NCBI GenBank assembly: GCA_919902965.1
Contig: CAKKSJ010000166.1
Coordinates: 1-17,595 of the forward strand
Direction: 5' to 3'
DNA from: Burkholderiales bacterium
Lineage (GTDB): Bacteria; Pseudomonadota; Gammaproteobacteria; Burkholderiales; SG8-39
Length of the DNA: 17,595 nucleotides
Under the pieces are notes generated by a model, which ran no database searches, was not told the origin of the DNA, and worked only from the letters and a program-made list of their open reading frames with translations. Numbering within the stretch: the first letter of the stretch is position 1; each line of letters opens with the position of its first letter. Of the stretch, positions 1 to 7,334 are shown in pieces. A program made the position numbers and the translations under genes.

Positions 1-1
1 G

Positions 2-703
2 TTCGAATCGATCGACGGTTGCACCAGGACGGTGATCCAGACCATACAGGCGGGCGTGCCGATCGCGCGCTGCGAAATCGTCGATGCGACTTCGATCGAT
101 TGCATCAACAAATACAGCAAGACCGCCTACCGCGTCGCGCCGACCTTGTTTTTCGAATTTCACGGCAGCAAGGCGAGCGTGGTTGAACAGGCCGAGATGG
201 TGCAGGAAATCGCGAGGGAGAACGGCGGCATGGATTTCCAGTGGGCGACCAAGGCCGAGGACCGCACCAGGATGTGGGAGGCGCGCCACAACGTTTACTT
301 CGCCGGACTGCAGCTTCGCCCCGGCAGCCGGGCACTCACGACCGACGTGTGCGTGCCGATCTCCCGCCTCGCAGAATGCGTTTCAGAAACCATGAAAGAC
401 GTGGCGGGCTATCTGTGTCCGGTGCCGCTGGTCGGACACGTCGGCGACGGCAACTTCCATCTGATGTTCCTGGTCGATCCGGCCAAGCCGCAGGAGCAGG
501 AACTGGCGAAGTCTTTCATCAAGCGGCTGGTCGAGCGCGCGCTCGCGATGGAAGGCACTTGCACCGGGGAGCACGGCATCGGCCTGGGAAAACAGGCCTG
601 GCTGCGCGAAGAACTGGGCGAAGCGGTCGATGTGATGCAGGATATCAAGCGCCTGTTCGACCCGGACAATCTGCTGAATCCGGGCAAGGTGGTGCCGCTT
701 TAG
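2..703 (+). CDS. FAD-binding oxidase (D-lactate dehydrogenase/GlcD-like), 5'-truncated
   Basis: This is the C-terminal part of a VAO/PCMH-fold flavoprotein; the reading frame is open from base 2, so the true start lies upstream of the window. Family members oxidise 2-hydroxy acids such as D-lactate or glycolate and pass electrons to cytochrome c or quinone. Visible landmarks of the FAD-oxidase C-terminal domain are GHVGDGNFH (bases about 436-462), the histidine motif GEHGIGLGK (about 568-594) and the closing LFDPDNLLNPGKV before the stop. The stretch TVIQTIQAGVPIARCE at the left edge matches the start of that domain in cytochrome-type D-lactate dehydrogenases. The N-terminal FAD-binding (PCMH) domain is outside the window, so the exact substrate cannot be decided. 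The gene converges on orn, with a repeat-bearing spacer between them. Confidence 0.85.
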   Translation, partial: FESIDGCTRTVIQTIQAGVPIARCEIVDATSIDCINKYSKTAYRVAPTLFFEFHGSKASVVEQAEMVQEIARENGGMDFQWATKAEDRTRMWEARHNVYFAGLQLRPGSRALTTDVCVPISRLAECVSETMKDVAGYLCPVPLVGHVGDGNFHLMFLVDPAKPQEQELAKSFIKRLVERALAMEGTCTGEHGIGLGKQAWLREELGEAVDVMQDIKRLFDPDNLLNPGKVVPL

Positions 704-765
704 GCGCCTGCTCTATACGGCGGTGTCGTACGCTCCGGGGCGCTGCGAAAAACCCTGCAGGCGCC
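703..765. repeat. Inverted repeat just after the FAD oxidase stop
   Basis: GGCGCCTGC (703-711) is the exact reverse complement of GCAGGCGCC (757-765), giving a 9-bp stem around a 45-nt interior. The left arm begins on the last base of the stop codon. There is no T-run after the right arm, so it is not a standard intrinsic terminator. It could be an mRNA 3'-end stem or chance pairing in GC-rich DNA. Confidence 0.35.
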
Positions 766-770
766 TTATC

Positions 771-851
771 CAAGATCGTCGATTGCACGCGGATGTGCTT
801 TTCATCCGCGCGCAATCGACGATCCGCGCGGACGGGGCGCCGTCCGCGCAA
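771..851 (-). repeat. Two-hairpin repeat element, subtype A, copy 1
   Basis: A long stem runs 774-795 against 803-824 (22 bp, one A·C mismatch at 787/811; loop 796-802), followed by a short perfect stem 826-835 against 840-849 (GCGCGGACGG, 10 bp; loop 836-839). Read on the minus strand it goes TTGCGCGG, short hairpin, long hairpin whose loop region is GGATGAAAAGCACATCC. This is the same architecture, in the same orientation, as subtype B on the plus strand. Bases 788-835 are identical to 12709-12756 in copy 2. There is no coding potential and no T-run at the end. It lies in the 375-nt spacer between two convergent genes (704-1078). REP/BIME-like elements are the closest known class; the family is not one I can name. 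Confidence 0.85.
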
Positions 852-909
852 GCCCGATCTCCGCAGCCCGATGTCTCGTACGGTGTTCGCCTATGCCGAC
901 GCGCGACCA

Positions 910-982
910 TTGCGCGCTCTGCGCGCCAACCGTGTTTTCTGTACGGATAAAAAGCGCATCCGTACAGAAAACACGGTTATTG
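910..982 (+). repeat. Two-hairpin repeat element, subtype B, copy 1
   Basis: A short hairpin, GCGCGC 912-917 against 921-926 with loop TCT, is followed at once by a perfect 21-bp stem 928-948 against 958-978, loop AAAAAGCGC (949-957), then ATTG. The lead-in TTGCGCG and the loop region GGATAAAAAGCGCATCC match the minus-strand reading of subtype A, although the rest of the stem differs. The element points away from copy A at 771-851, so the two short-hairpin ends face each other across about 60 nt of unremarkable sequence. No protein is encoded. The stem is not followed by a T-run, so a simple terminator role is unlikely. Confidence 0.85.
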
Positions 983-1012
983 TTAACGCCAAACAGGTCG
1001 TGCCGCTTTCAT

Positions 1013-1029
1013 GCAAGCTCGCAGCTTGC
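1013..1029. repeat. Small hairpin downstream of orn
   Basis: GCAAGCT (1013-1019) pairs perfectly with AGCTTGC (1023-1029) around a 3-nt CGC loop. It sits 50 nt beyond the orn stop codon in the convergent spacer. Neither strand has a T-run beside it, so it could be a mRNA 3'-end stabiliser rather than an intrinsic terminator. The rest of the spacer between element B and orn (983-1078) shows nothing else. Confidence 0.35.
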
Positions 1030-1078
1030 CCATGGACGGATTCTCCTCCGCGCAACGGCGTAACTCTGCACTTGTTCT

Positions 1079-1624
1079 TTAGACTTTCAAAAAATGCTCG
1101 CGGTAGTACTTGAGTTCCTCGATGGACTCGTAGATGTCGGCCAGCGCCTCGTGCTTGCCGTGCTTGGTCAAGCCTTTGGCGAGTTCCGGTTTCCAGCGCT
1201 TCACCAGCTCCTTCAGCGTGCTGACATCGAGGTTGCGGTAGTGAAAAAACGCCTCCAGCCGCGGCATATGACGCGCCAGGAACCTGCGATCCTGACAAAT
1301 GGAATTGCCGCACATCGGCGAAGTTCTGACCGGCAGGTGCTCGGCGAGGAGATCCAGGTAGCGCTGTTCGGCCTCGGCCTCGATCAGCGTCGAGGCCTGG
1401 ACCTTGGCGATCAGCCCCGAGCGCGCGTGCATGGATTTGTTCCAGTCGTCCATCGCATCGAGTACGCTGTCGGCCTGATGCACTATCAGCACCGGCAACT
1501 CGGCAACGGTGTTCAATTGCGCGTCCGTGACCACGAAGGCGAGCTCGATAATTTTGTCGTGATCGGGATCTAAGCCGGTCATCTCCAGGTCCAACCAGAC
1601 AAGATTGTTTTGATCCTGAGCCAT
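1079..1624 (-). CDS. orn: Oligoribonuclease (DEDDh 3'-5' exoribonuclease)
   Basis: Orn degrades 2-5 nt RNA fragments, including the pGpG left from cyclic-di-GMP turnover, to mononucleotides; it is cytoplasmic and usually dimeric. The 181-residue protein has normal family length. All DEDDh catalytic residues are visible: D12 and E14 in WLDLEMTGL, D112 in NSICQDRRFL, and H158 and D163 in KHEALADIYESIEELKYY. The fold therefore looks intact. The ATG at 1624-1622 is used because the protein begins right at the first catalytic motif; no strong Shine-Dalgarno is seen before it. It is divergent from the M48 protease gene, and the two starts are about 40 nt apart, so their promoters must overlap. Confidence 0.97.
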   Translation of the reverse strand: MAQDQNNLVWLDLEMTGLDPDHDKIIELAFVVTDAQLNTVAELPVLIVHQADSVLDAMDDWNKSMHARSGLIAKVQASTLIEAEAEQRYLDLLAEHLPVRTSPMCGNSICQDRRFLARHMPRLEAFFHYRNLDVSTLKELVKRWKPELAKGLTKHGKHEALADIYESIEELKYYREHFLKV

Positions 1625-1666
1625 GATGGCGGCAGTTTCCGCGTAAATTGATTGAAGGGCTTTATT

Positions 1667-2953
1667 GTGTCATATTTCAGCCAGATGCAGACTTTCACCG
1701 CCGTTTTTCTCACAGCGCTCGCGCTCACCCTGGGCCTGCGCCTATGGCTGGCGCGGCGGCACATTCAGCATATCGCGCGTTGCCGCAGCCAGGTTCCTGA
1801 AGACTTCGCGGAACACATCGGCCTCGCTGCGCACCAGAAAGCCGCCGACTACAGCACTGACAAGACGCGCCTGGGCAGAATCGATCTGGCGATCGGCGCG
1901 CTGTTCCTGCTGGCGCTCACGCTGGGCGGCATGCTGCAGGCCTTGCATGATTTCTGGCTGCGCTTCTTCGCTTCCGGCAGCCATGCGCAGGGCATCGCTC
2001 TTATCGTCAGCGTCGCCCTGATCTCCGGACTGATCGACCTGCCGCTGTCGCTGTATCGCACTTTTGTCATCGAAGCACGCTACGGCTTCAATAAAATGAC
2101 CCTGCGCCTGTTTTTTGCCGATCTCGCCAAGCAGACCCTGCTCGGCGCCGCGCTGGGACTGCCGCTGTTGCTGTGCGTACTATGGCTGATGCAGCGCATG
2201 GGCGAGCAATGGTGGCTTTATGTCTGGGTCACCTGGATCGTGTTCAATCTGTCGGTGCTGACCGTCTACCCGACCCTGATCGCGCCGCTGTTCAACGAGT
2301 TCACGCCACTTGAGGATGACGGTCTGAAAAACCGTATCGAGGCATTGCTGGCCAAGTGCGGCTTCACGGCGCGCGGCCTGTTTGTGATGGACAGTTCCCG
2401 GCGTTCCAGCCACGGCAATGCCTATTTCACCGGTTTTGGCGCGTCCAAACGCATCGTGCTTTTCGACACCCTGATCGCTCGCCTTGCCCCTGCGGAGATC
2501 GAGGCGGTGCTGGCGCACGAGCTGGGGCATTTCAAGCACCATCATGTCTGGAAACGCATGGCGGCCCTGTTTGCAATGAGCCTCGCCTTTCTCTGGCTGC
2601 TGGGTTACGCGATGAAACAGGATTGGTTCTATGCCGGGCTCAACGTGCAGTCGCACTCGACCGCGCTCGCCCTGCTGCTGTTCTTTTTGGTGGTGCCGGT
2701 GTTCACCTTTCTCCTGAACCCGCTTACCAGCTTGTATTCCCGCAAGCATGAATTCGAAGCCGATGCTTATGCCGCGCAGCACGCGTCACCTGCGGATCTC
2801 ATTCGTGCGCTGGTGAAGCTGTACCAGGACAACGCGGCCACGCTCACACCCGATCCGCTGTACTCGGCCTTCTACGATTCGCACCCGCCGGCGCTGGTGC
2901 GCATTGCGCGGCTACAGGGCGCGAGAATGCAGGCGCTGGCCCAGCCGGCATGA
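1667..2953 (+). CDS. M48 family membrane metalloprotease (Ste24/CAAX-protease-like)
   Basis: This is an integral-membrane zinc endopeptidase of the M48 family with an N-terminal multi-span CAAX-protease-type region. From the GTG start it has 428 residues. Hydrophobic helices are visible near residues 8-25, 75-92, 108-128, 157-176, 186-206, 302-314 and 332-352. The zinc site is HELGH (H284, E285, H288), with the third ligand E362 in KHEFEADAYA. Bacterial members are thought to act in membrane-protein quality control; the substrate is unknown. The GTG at 1667 is preferred because GAAGGG (1654-1659) lies 7 nt upstream. A TTG at 1652 and an ATG at 1685 are also in frame. Its stop overlaps the next ATG by 4 nt (ATGA), which suggests coupled translation with the pterin dehydratase gene. 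Confidence 0.93.
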   Translation: MSYFSQMQTFTAVFLTALALTLGLRLWLARRHIQHIARCRSQVPEDFAEHIGLAAHQKAADYSTDKTRLGRIDLAIGALFLLALTLGGMLQALHDFWLRFFASGSHAQGIALIVSVALISGLIDLPLSLYRTFVIEARYGFNKMTLRLFFADLAKQTLLGAALGLPLLLCVLWLMQRMGEQWWLYVWVTWIVFNLSVLTVYPTLIAPLFNEFTPLEDDGLKNRIEALLAKCGFTARGLFVMDSSRRSSHGNAYFTGFGASKRIVLFDTLIARLAPAEIEAVLAHELGHFKHHHVWKRMAALFAMSLAFLWLLGYAMKQDWFYAGLNVQSHSTALALLLFFLVVPVFTFLLNPLTSLYSRKHEFEADAYAAQHASPADLIRALVKLYQDNAATLTPDPLYSAFYDSHPPALVRIARLQGARMQALAQPA

Positions 2954-3285
2954 GCATGAGCAAACTCGAACAGGCAAACTGCCGCCCCCTGCCTGCCGGC
3001 ACCCCGCCCCTGGGACAGGCCGAGATCGACGCTGCCCTCGCGCAGCTGCCCGGATGGGAGCACCGGGAGGGCGCCATCGGCAAGACTTTTGCATTCGGAA
3101 ATTACGCCGAGACCATCGCGTTCGTGAACGCAGTCGCGGGAATCGCGCAGCGCGAAGACCATCATCCGGACATGTCGGTAAGCTACGACAAATGCCGTGT
3201 CGCCTACAGCACGCACTCCGTCGGCGGCATTTCCGAGAATGATTTTATCTGTGCGGCCAAGATCGAGGCGCTTTGCCGGACCTGA
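2950..3285 (+). CDS. phhB: 4a-hydroxytetrahydrobiopterin dehydratase (pterin-4a-carbinolamine dehydratase)
   Basis: The enzyme dehydrates 4a-hydroxytetrahydropterin and so helps recycle the pterin cofactor used by aromatic amino acid hydroxylases. The 111-residue product carries the family signature: EDHHP with H71, H72 and P73, then H89 in STHSVGG and D98. No phenylalanine hydroxylase gene is in the window, so here it is a stand-alone member kept within a housekeeping operon. The ATG at 2950 overlaps the protease stop; a second in-frame ATG two codons later (2956) could also be used. The stop codon TGA shares its last base with the ATG of rsgA (TGATG at 3283-3287), so translation of the two is probably coupled. 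Confidence 0.93.
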   Translation: MSMSKLEQANCRPLPAGTPPLGQAEIDAALAQLPGWEHREGAIGKTFAFGNYAETIAFVNAVAGIAQREDHHPDMSVSYDKCRVAYSTHSVGGISENDFICAAKIEALCRT

Positions 3286-4157
3286 TGCTCGCAGGCCAGG
3301 TGATCGCGGCCTACGGCCGCCACTACCTGGTTGAAACCGGCGACGGCCGTCGCTACGCCTGTTTTCCGCGCGGCAAAAAGAGCGCGGTTGCCTGCGGCGA
3401 CCGCGTCATGTTCGCGCAAACCGCAGAAGAACAAGGCGTGATTGAAGCAGTGGACCCGCGCTCCAGCCTGTTTTCGCGCTCGGCCGCGCACCGGCAGAAG
3501 CTGATCGCGGCCAACGTGTCCCAGCTCGCCATCGTGGTCGCCGCCGAGCCCAGCTTCAGCGAGGAACTGATCAATCGCTGCCTGGTCGCGGCCGAGGTTC
3601 AGGACATGCACGCCCTCATTCTGCTGAATAAGTGCGACCTGAAAGACGCTGCCGCCGCCGCGCTGGCACGTCTCGAACCCTACGCGCAGGCCGGGTATCG
3701 CGTAGTCGAGCTGTCGGCACTGGAAGGCGCAGAGCCGCTGCGCGCGCTGTTCGCAAACCAGGCTACGCTGCTGCTCGGACAGTCCGGCATGGGCAAGTCG
3801 ACCATAGTCAATGCGCTGTTTCCGGATGCGCATGTGGCCACCAGGGAGATTTCCGCCTTCCTCGCGTCCGGCCGTCACACCACGACCCAGGCCCGGCTGT
3901 ACCGGCTCGACGCCGACAGCACGCTCATCGATTGCCCCGGCCTGCAGGAATTCGGTCTGCACCACTTGTCGCGCCAGGACATCGAATCAGGCTTCGTCGA
4001 ATTCCGCAGTCTTCTGGGACAGTGCCGCTTCCAGAACTGCCGCCACCTGAGCGAGCCGGGTTGCGCGTTGACCAAGGCCGCGGCCGACGCGGCCATACAC
4101 CCGCGCCGGCTGGACATGTTCCGCCGCATCAGCCTTGCGGAAAACGGGCAAAGATAG
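3285..4157 (+). CDS. rsgA: Small ribosomal subunit biogenesis GTPase RsgA
   Basis: RsgA is a circularly permuted GTPase that checks late maturation of the 30S ribosomal subunit. From the ATG at 3285 it has 290 residues, normal for the family. An N-terminal OB-fold (about 1-65) is followed by motifs in the permuted order: G4 NKCD 115-118, G5 SAL 144-146, G1 GQSGMGKST 165-173, the switch GRHTTT near 197-201 and G3 DCPG 216-219. The C-terminal zinc site is C247, C252, H254, C260. A TTG at 3273 would add four residues, but the ATG overlapping the upstream stop is the more economical choice. It sits third in a four-gene run, 2 nt before the next gene. Confidence 0.95.
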   Translation: MLAGQVIAAYGRHYLVETGDGRRYACFPRGKKSAVACGDRVMFAQTAEEQGVIEAVDPRSSLFSRSAAHRQKLIAANVSQLAIVVAAEPSFSEELINRCLVAAEVQDMHALILLNKCDLKDAAAAALARLEPYAQAGYRVVELSALEGAEPLRALFANQATLLLGQSGMGKSTIVNALFPDAHVATREISAFLASGRHTTTQARLYRLDADSTLIDCPGLQEFGLHHLSRQDIESGFVEFRSLLGQCRFQNCRHLSEPGCALTKAAADAAIHPRRLDMFRRISLAENGQR

Positions 4158-4159
4158 CC

Positions 4160-4474
4160 ATGCATCTGCTCTATAGTTCGCTCAATCTGCACGAGGTTCA
4201 CCACTTGAAGAACCTGCTCGAGGCCGAAGGCATCCGCTGCCAGATCAGGAACGAACTGCTCAGCCGGCTAGCCGGCGAAATCCCGTTTACCGAATGTGCG
4301 CCCGAACTATGGCTGCTGGACCCGCGCGACCTGGAACAGGCCAGGCGCATCGTGAGCGATTTCGGCCGGGCTGCCGTCCCCGGGCCGCCGTGGCAGTGTC
4401 CGGGCTGCGGCGAGAACCTGGAAGGCCAGTTCAGCGCCTGCTGGCATTGCGGCGCGCCGCGGCCGGCCGGGTAG
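4160..4474 (+). CDS. DUF2007 (putative signal-transducing) protein with C-terminal zinc ribbon
   Basis: This is a 104-residue cytoplasmic protein. Residues 1 to about 70 match the small DUF2007 fold: MHLLYSSLNLHEVHHLKNLL, then an acidic loop and ELWLLDPRDLEQARRI. After a short proline-rich linker, C80-x2-C83 and C94-x2-C97 form a likely zinc ribbon. Members have no proven function; the 'signal-transducing' label is a database family name, not a demonstrated role. It starts 2 nt after rsgA, so it is the last gene of the M48-phhB-rsgA operon. No terminator is evident in the 124-nt gap before iorA, which holds only a short CCCGGCCGGG palindrome (4537-4546). Confidence 0.85.
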   Translation: MHLLYSSLNLHEVHHLKNLLEAEGIRCQIRNELLSRLAGEIPFTECAPELWLLDPRDLEQARRIVSDFGRAAVPGPPWQCPGCGENLEGQFSACWHCGAPRPAG

Positions 4475-4598
4475 GATGCCGCTGCCGGGACAAACACGCG
4501 TTCGCCAAAATGCTTTTTCCAGCAAACTTTTCTTTTCCCGGCCGGGCGATTAGTATTCGAGCCGCGCAGTCCGGACTCATTAGTCAGGGGAGATCCTT

Positions 4599-5075
4599 AT
4601 GCTGGAGCTAGTCGTAAACGGCCGCGCCCATCGCGTCGACGTCGAAGCGGACATGCCCTTGCTTTGGGTCTTGCGCGACCATCTGAACCTCCATGGCACC
4701 AAGTACGGCTGCGGGATTTCGCTCTGCGGCGCCTGCACGGTGCATGTCGACGGTGCAGCGGTGCGCTCGTGCTCGCTGCCGGTTTCGCGCGCGGTCGGAA
4801 AAAACATTGTCACCATCGAGGGGCTTGCACCGCGGGGGCTGCACCGCGTCCAGGAGGCCTGGATCGAGCATCAAGTCCCCCAGTGCGGCTACTGCCAGAC
4901 CGGCATGATCATGTCGGCCGCCGCCTTGCTTGCGAAAAAGCCGCAGCCCACGGATGCAGACATAGACGAGACCATGAGCAATCTGTGCCGCTGCGGCACC
5001 TATGCGCGCGTTAGACAGGCCATACATTCCGCGGCCGGCGCGCCCGACCGGCCCGCAAGCGCCGGCAAAGCCTGA
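4599..5075 (+). CDS. iorA: (2Fe-2S)-binding subunit of molybdenum hydroxylase (isoquinoline 1-oxidoreductase alpha-like)
   Basis: This is the electron-transfer subunit of a xanthine-oxidase-family enzyme, 158 residues long. The ferredoxin-like N-terminal half binds one 2Fe-2S cluster through C38, C43, C46 and C58 (GCGISLCGACTVHVDG). The helical second half binds another through C96, C99, C130 and C132 (QCGYCQTG and NLCRCGTY). No signal peptide is present, so if the enzyme is periplasmic this subunit would be exported bound to IorB. A good ribosome site, AGGGGAGA (4586-4593), precedes the ATG. A weak -10-like TAGTAT (4551-4556) is the only promoter hint. The next gene begins 11 nt after the stop. 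The true substrate, an N-heterocycle or an aldehyde, cannot be read from the sequence. Confidence 0.9.
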   Translation: MLELVVNGRAHRVDVEADMPLLWVLRDHLNLHGTKYGCGISLCGACTVHVDGAAVRSCSLPVSRAVGKNIVTIEGLAPRGLHRVQEAWIEHQVPQCGYCQTGMIMSAAALLAKKPQPTDADIDETMSNLCRCGTYARVRQAIHSAAGAPDRPASAGKA

Positions 5076-5086
5076 GGCCTCCCGCC

Positions 5087-7234
5087 ATGAGCCTCAGCCT
5101 GAGCCGCCGGCAATTCCTCAAGGCCTCCGCCGCTGCGGGCGGGGGCCTGGTCCTCGAATTCAGCTTTCCCTTCAGCACTACGGCTGCCGACGGCGCCGCC
5201 ACCGAAGTCAATGCGTGGGTGGTCATCCACGCCGACGACCGCGTCGTCGTGCGTATTGCCCGCTCCGAAATGGGGCAAGGTACCTATACCGCGCTGGCGC
5301 AGCTGGTTGCGGAGGAACTCGACTGCGACTGGTCGAATGTCAGCGCTGAATTCGCCTCGCCTAACGAGCATATCCGCAGAAACCGCATCTGGGGTTCCAT
5401 GTCCACCGGCGGCAGCAACGGCGTGCGATCGTCGCAGGATTATGTGCGCAAGGCAGGCGCGGCCGCGCGCACGATGCTGGTACAGGCCGCAGCCAAGCGA
5501 TGGAAAGTGCCGCTAGCGGAGTGCAGCGTGGACAAGGGCCTCATAATCCACCAGCCGTCGCAGAGAAAACTTCGCTACGGGCAGGTCGCAGCCGAGGCGG
5601 CCCGGCTCGATCCGCCGAAAGACATCAGCCTGCGCGACGCCAAGGACTGGAAAATCGCGGGCCGGCCGCTGCAGCGCCTGGACATACCTGACAAGGTGCG
5701 CGGCAAGCCGGTGTTCGCGGTCGACGTCGCATTGCCCGGCATGCTGCATGCATCCATCGCGCAGTGCCCGGTGTTCGGCGGCAAAGTGAAATCCCTGGCC
5801 GCACACGCCGTGCAGAAAATGCGCGGGGTGAAAACGCTAGTGCGCGAGGAGACATTCGTCGCCGTCGTCGCCGACAGCTGGTGGCGCGCGAACGAGGCAT
5901 TGAAGCAGTTGAAAATCGAGTGGGACCCGGGCGCCAACGGCAACGCCTCGAACGAAACCATAGCCGCGCAGCTGCGCGAGGGTCTTGCCGACCCGGATTT
6001 GCCGCAGGCGCGCAGGCTCGGCGACGCGGGCACGGCGCTGGCTTCTGCAGCGAAGGTGATCGAGGCCGAATACCAGTCGCCCTATCTCAACCATGCGACC
6101 ATGGAGCCGCAGACCTGCACCGCCTGGTTCCGGCCGGACGGCTTCCTCGAGGTGTGGACATCAACGCAAAATGGCGAGGCATCCCTGGCGGTGGCCGCCA
6201 AGACCGCCGGCCTGCCGCCGGAGAAAGTCGAAGTGCACAAAATGATGCTCGGCGGCGGCTTTGGCCGTCGCGGGGCTCCCCAGGATTTCGTCATCCAGGG
6301 CGTCACTATCGCCAAGGCAATGCGCGGTACCCCGGTGAAAATGATGTGGTCGCGCGAGGAGGACATGCAGCACGGCTATTATCGCCCTGCCAGCCTGGTA
6401 AGAATGAAAGCAGGCCTGGACGCGCAAGGCAGGCTCATTGCCATGCATACGCGCATCGCCTGCCCGTCCATACTCGAATATCTGGGTATCGCCAGGGGCG
6501 CTGCAAACATCGACTTCACGGCAGTGCGCACGCTCAGCGACATGCCCTATGCAGTGCCGCACCAGCAGGTCGACTACGCCAAGCGCAACGGCCATGTCCC
6601 GGTCGGCTTCTGGCGCGCGCCTGGCCAGCAGAACGGCTACTACCGCGAATGCTTCATCGATGAACTCGCCGCGGCGGCCGGCAGAGACCCGGTCGAATTT
6701 CGCCTGGCGATGCTCCCGGAAAAAAACAAGGACAGGCTGGTGCTCGAGGCCGTCGCGAAAGCGGCAGGCTGGGGCGGGCCGCTCCCGTCCGGCGTGCACC
6801 GCGGCGTCGCCGTGGTCAACGGCTTCGGCAGCTATGCCGCGATGGTGGCCGAAGTTTCGGTGAGCGCCAAGGGTGAACTCAAGGTGCAGCGCATCGTCGT
6901 CGCCATCGACTCAGGCTACGTCGTCAATCCTGACAGCTGCCGCGCACAGGCGGAGAGCAACGTGGTCTACGGCCTGGGCAGCATCCTTTATCAGGAGAAC
7001 AATGTGAAGGACGGGCGCATCGCGGAATCGAATTTCCACGATTTCCGCCTGCCGCAAATCTCGGAAATGCCGAAAGTGGAAACCGTGCTGGTGCCCACGG
7101 GCGGCTTCTGGGGCGGGCACGGCGAACCGGGCATCCTTCCCCTGAGCCCTGCCATATGCAACGCGATTTTCGCCGCCACCGGCAAGCGCATCCGTTCGCT
7201 GCCTCTCGCGCACCACGACCTGCGCCGGACCTAG
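5087..7234 (+). CDS. iorB: Molybdopterin-binding subunit of molybdenum hydroxylase (isoquinoline 1-oxidoreductase beta-like), Tat-exported
   Basis: This 715-residue catalytic subunit hydroxylates N-heteroaromatics or oxidises aldehydes with water as oxygen donor in characterised relatives. The N terminus is a textbook twin-arginine leader, SRRQFLKASAAAGG (residues 6-19), followed by a hydrophobic stretch, so the complex is probably exported folded. Molybdenum-cofactor motifs include GGGFGRR at 389-395, the segment around VGFWRAPGQQNGYY near residue 505, and the C-terminal GGHGEPG with the likely catalytic glutamate E680. The protein ends in the family-typical AATGKRIRSLPL region. It forms a clear two-gene unit with iorA. 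No cytochrome c subunit, FAD subunit or XdhC-type maturation gene follows; the next gene is convergent. The 100-nt gap after it (7235-7334) shows no clear terminator. Confidence 0.9.
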   Translation: MSLSLSRRQFLKASAAAGGGLVLEFSFPFSTTAADGAATEVNAWVVIHADDRVVVRIARSEMGQGTYTALAQLVAEELDCDWSNVSAEFASPNEHIRRNRIWGSMSTGGSNGVRSSQDYVRKAGAAARTMLVQAAAKRWKVPLAECSVDKGLIIHQPSQRKLRYGQVAAEAARLDPPKDISLRDAKDWKIAGRPLQRLDIPDKVRGKPVFAVDVALPGMLHASIAQCPVFGGKVKSLAAHAVQKMRGVKTLVREETFVAVVADSWWRANEALKQLKIEWDPGANGNASNETIAAQLREGLADPDLPQARRLGDAGTALASAAKVIEAEYQSPYLNHATMEPQTCTAWFRPDGFLEVWTSTQNGEASLAVAAKTAGLPPEKVEVHKMMLGGGFGRRGAPQDFVIQGVTIAKAMRGTPVKMMWSREEDMQHGYYRPASLVRMKAGLDAQGRLIAMHTRIACPSILEYLGIARGAANIDFTAVRTLSDMPYAVPHQQVDYAKRNGHVPVGFWRAPGQQNGYYRECFIDELAAAAGRDPVEFRLAMLPEKNKDRLVLEAVAKAAGWGGPLPSGVHRGVAVVNGFGSYAAMVAEVSVSAKGELKVQRIVVAIDSGYVVNPDSCRAQAESNVVYGLGSILYQENNVKDGRIAESNFHDFRLPQISEMPKVETVLVPTGGFWGGHGEPGILPLSPAICNAIFAATGKRIRSLPLAHHDLRRT

Positions 7235-7334
7235 GGTTTCGCTTGCGCCAGAGCGCTTCGTTTGCCTGGCAGCCTTGAAAGGAACGCGGGAGCGACTCGG
7301 CGAATTCAGCTAACGCCGCAGCGGTGAACGGCAG

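Noticed and set aside
774..849. Possible tRNA or small structured RNA gene from the strong folding
   Set aside because: The fold is two simple hairpins without cloverleaf features, CCA or T-loop consensus; the same unit recurs, so repeat is the better call.
771..982. Repeat hairpins as intrinsic terminators, integron attC sites or a CRISPR array
   Set aside because: No T-runs follow the stems. No RYYYAAC/GTTRRRY core sites are seen. There are no regularly spaced direct repeats with unique spacers.
241..1113. 290-codon plus-strand frame over the FAD oxidase end and the repeat-bearing spacer
   Set aside because: It is out of frame with the oxidase, low-complexity and arginine-rich, and crosses two hairpin elements; no support for a protein.
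4537..4546. CCCGGCCGGG palindrome before iorA as an operator
   Set aside because: Ten GC-only bases are expected by chance in DNA of this composition; no flanking symmetry extends it.
4599..7234. CO dehydrogenase (CoxSL) or xanthine dehydrogenase identity
   Set aside because: The medium FAD subunit is absent, the large subunit has a Tat leader, and the GGGFGRRG and GHGEPG context fits the isoquinoline 1-oxidoreductase/aldehyde oxidase branch better.
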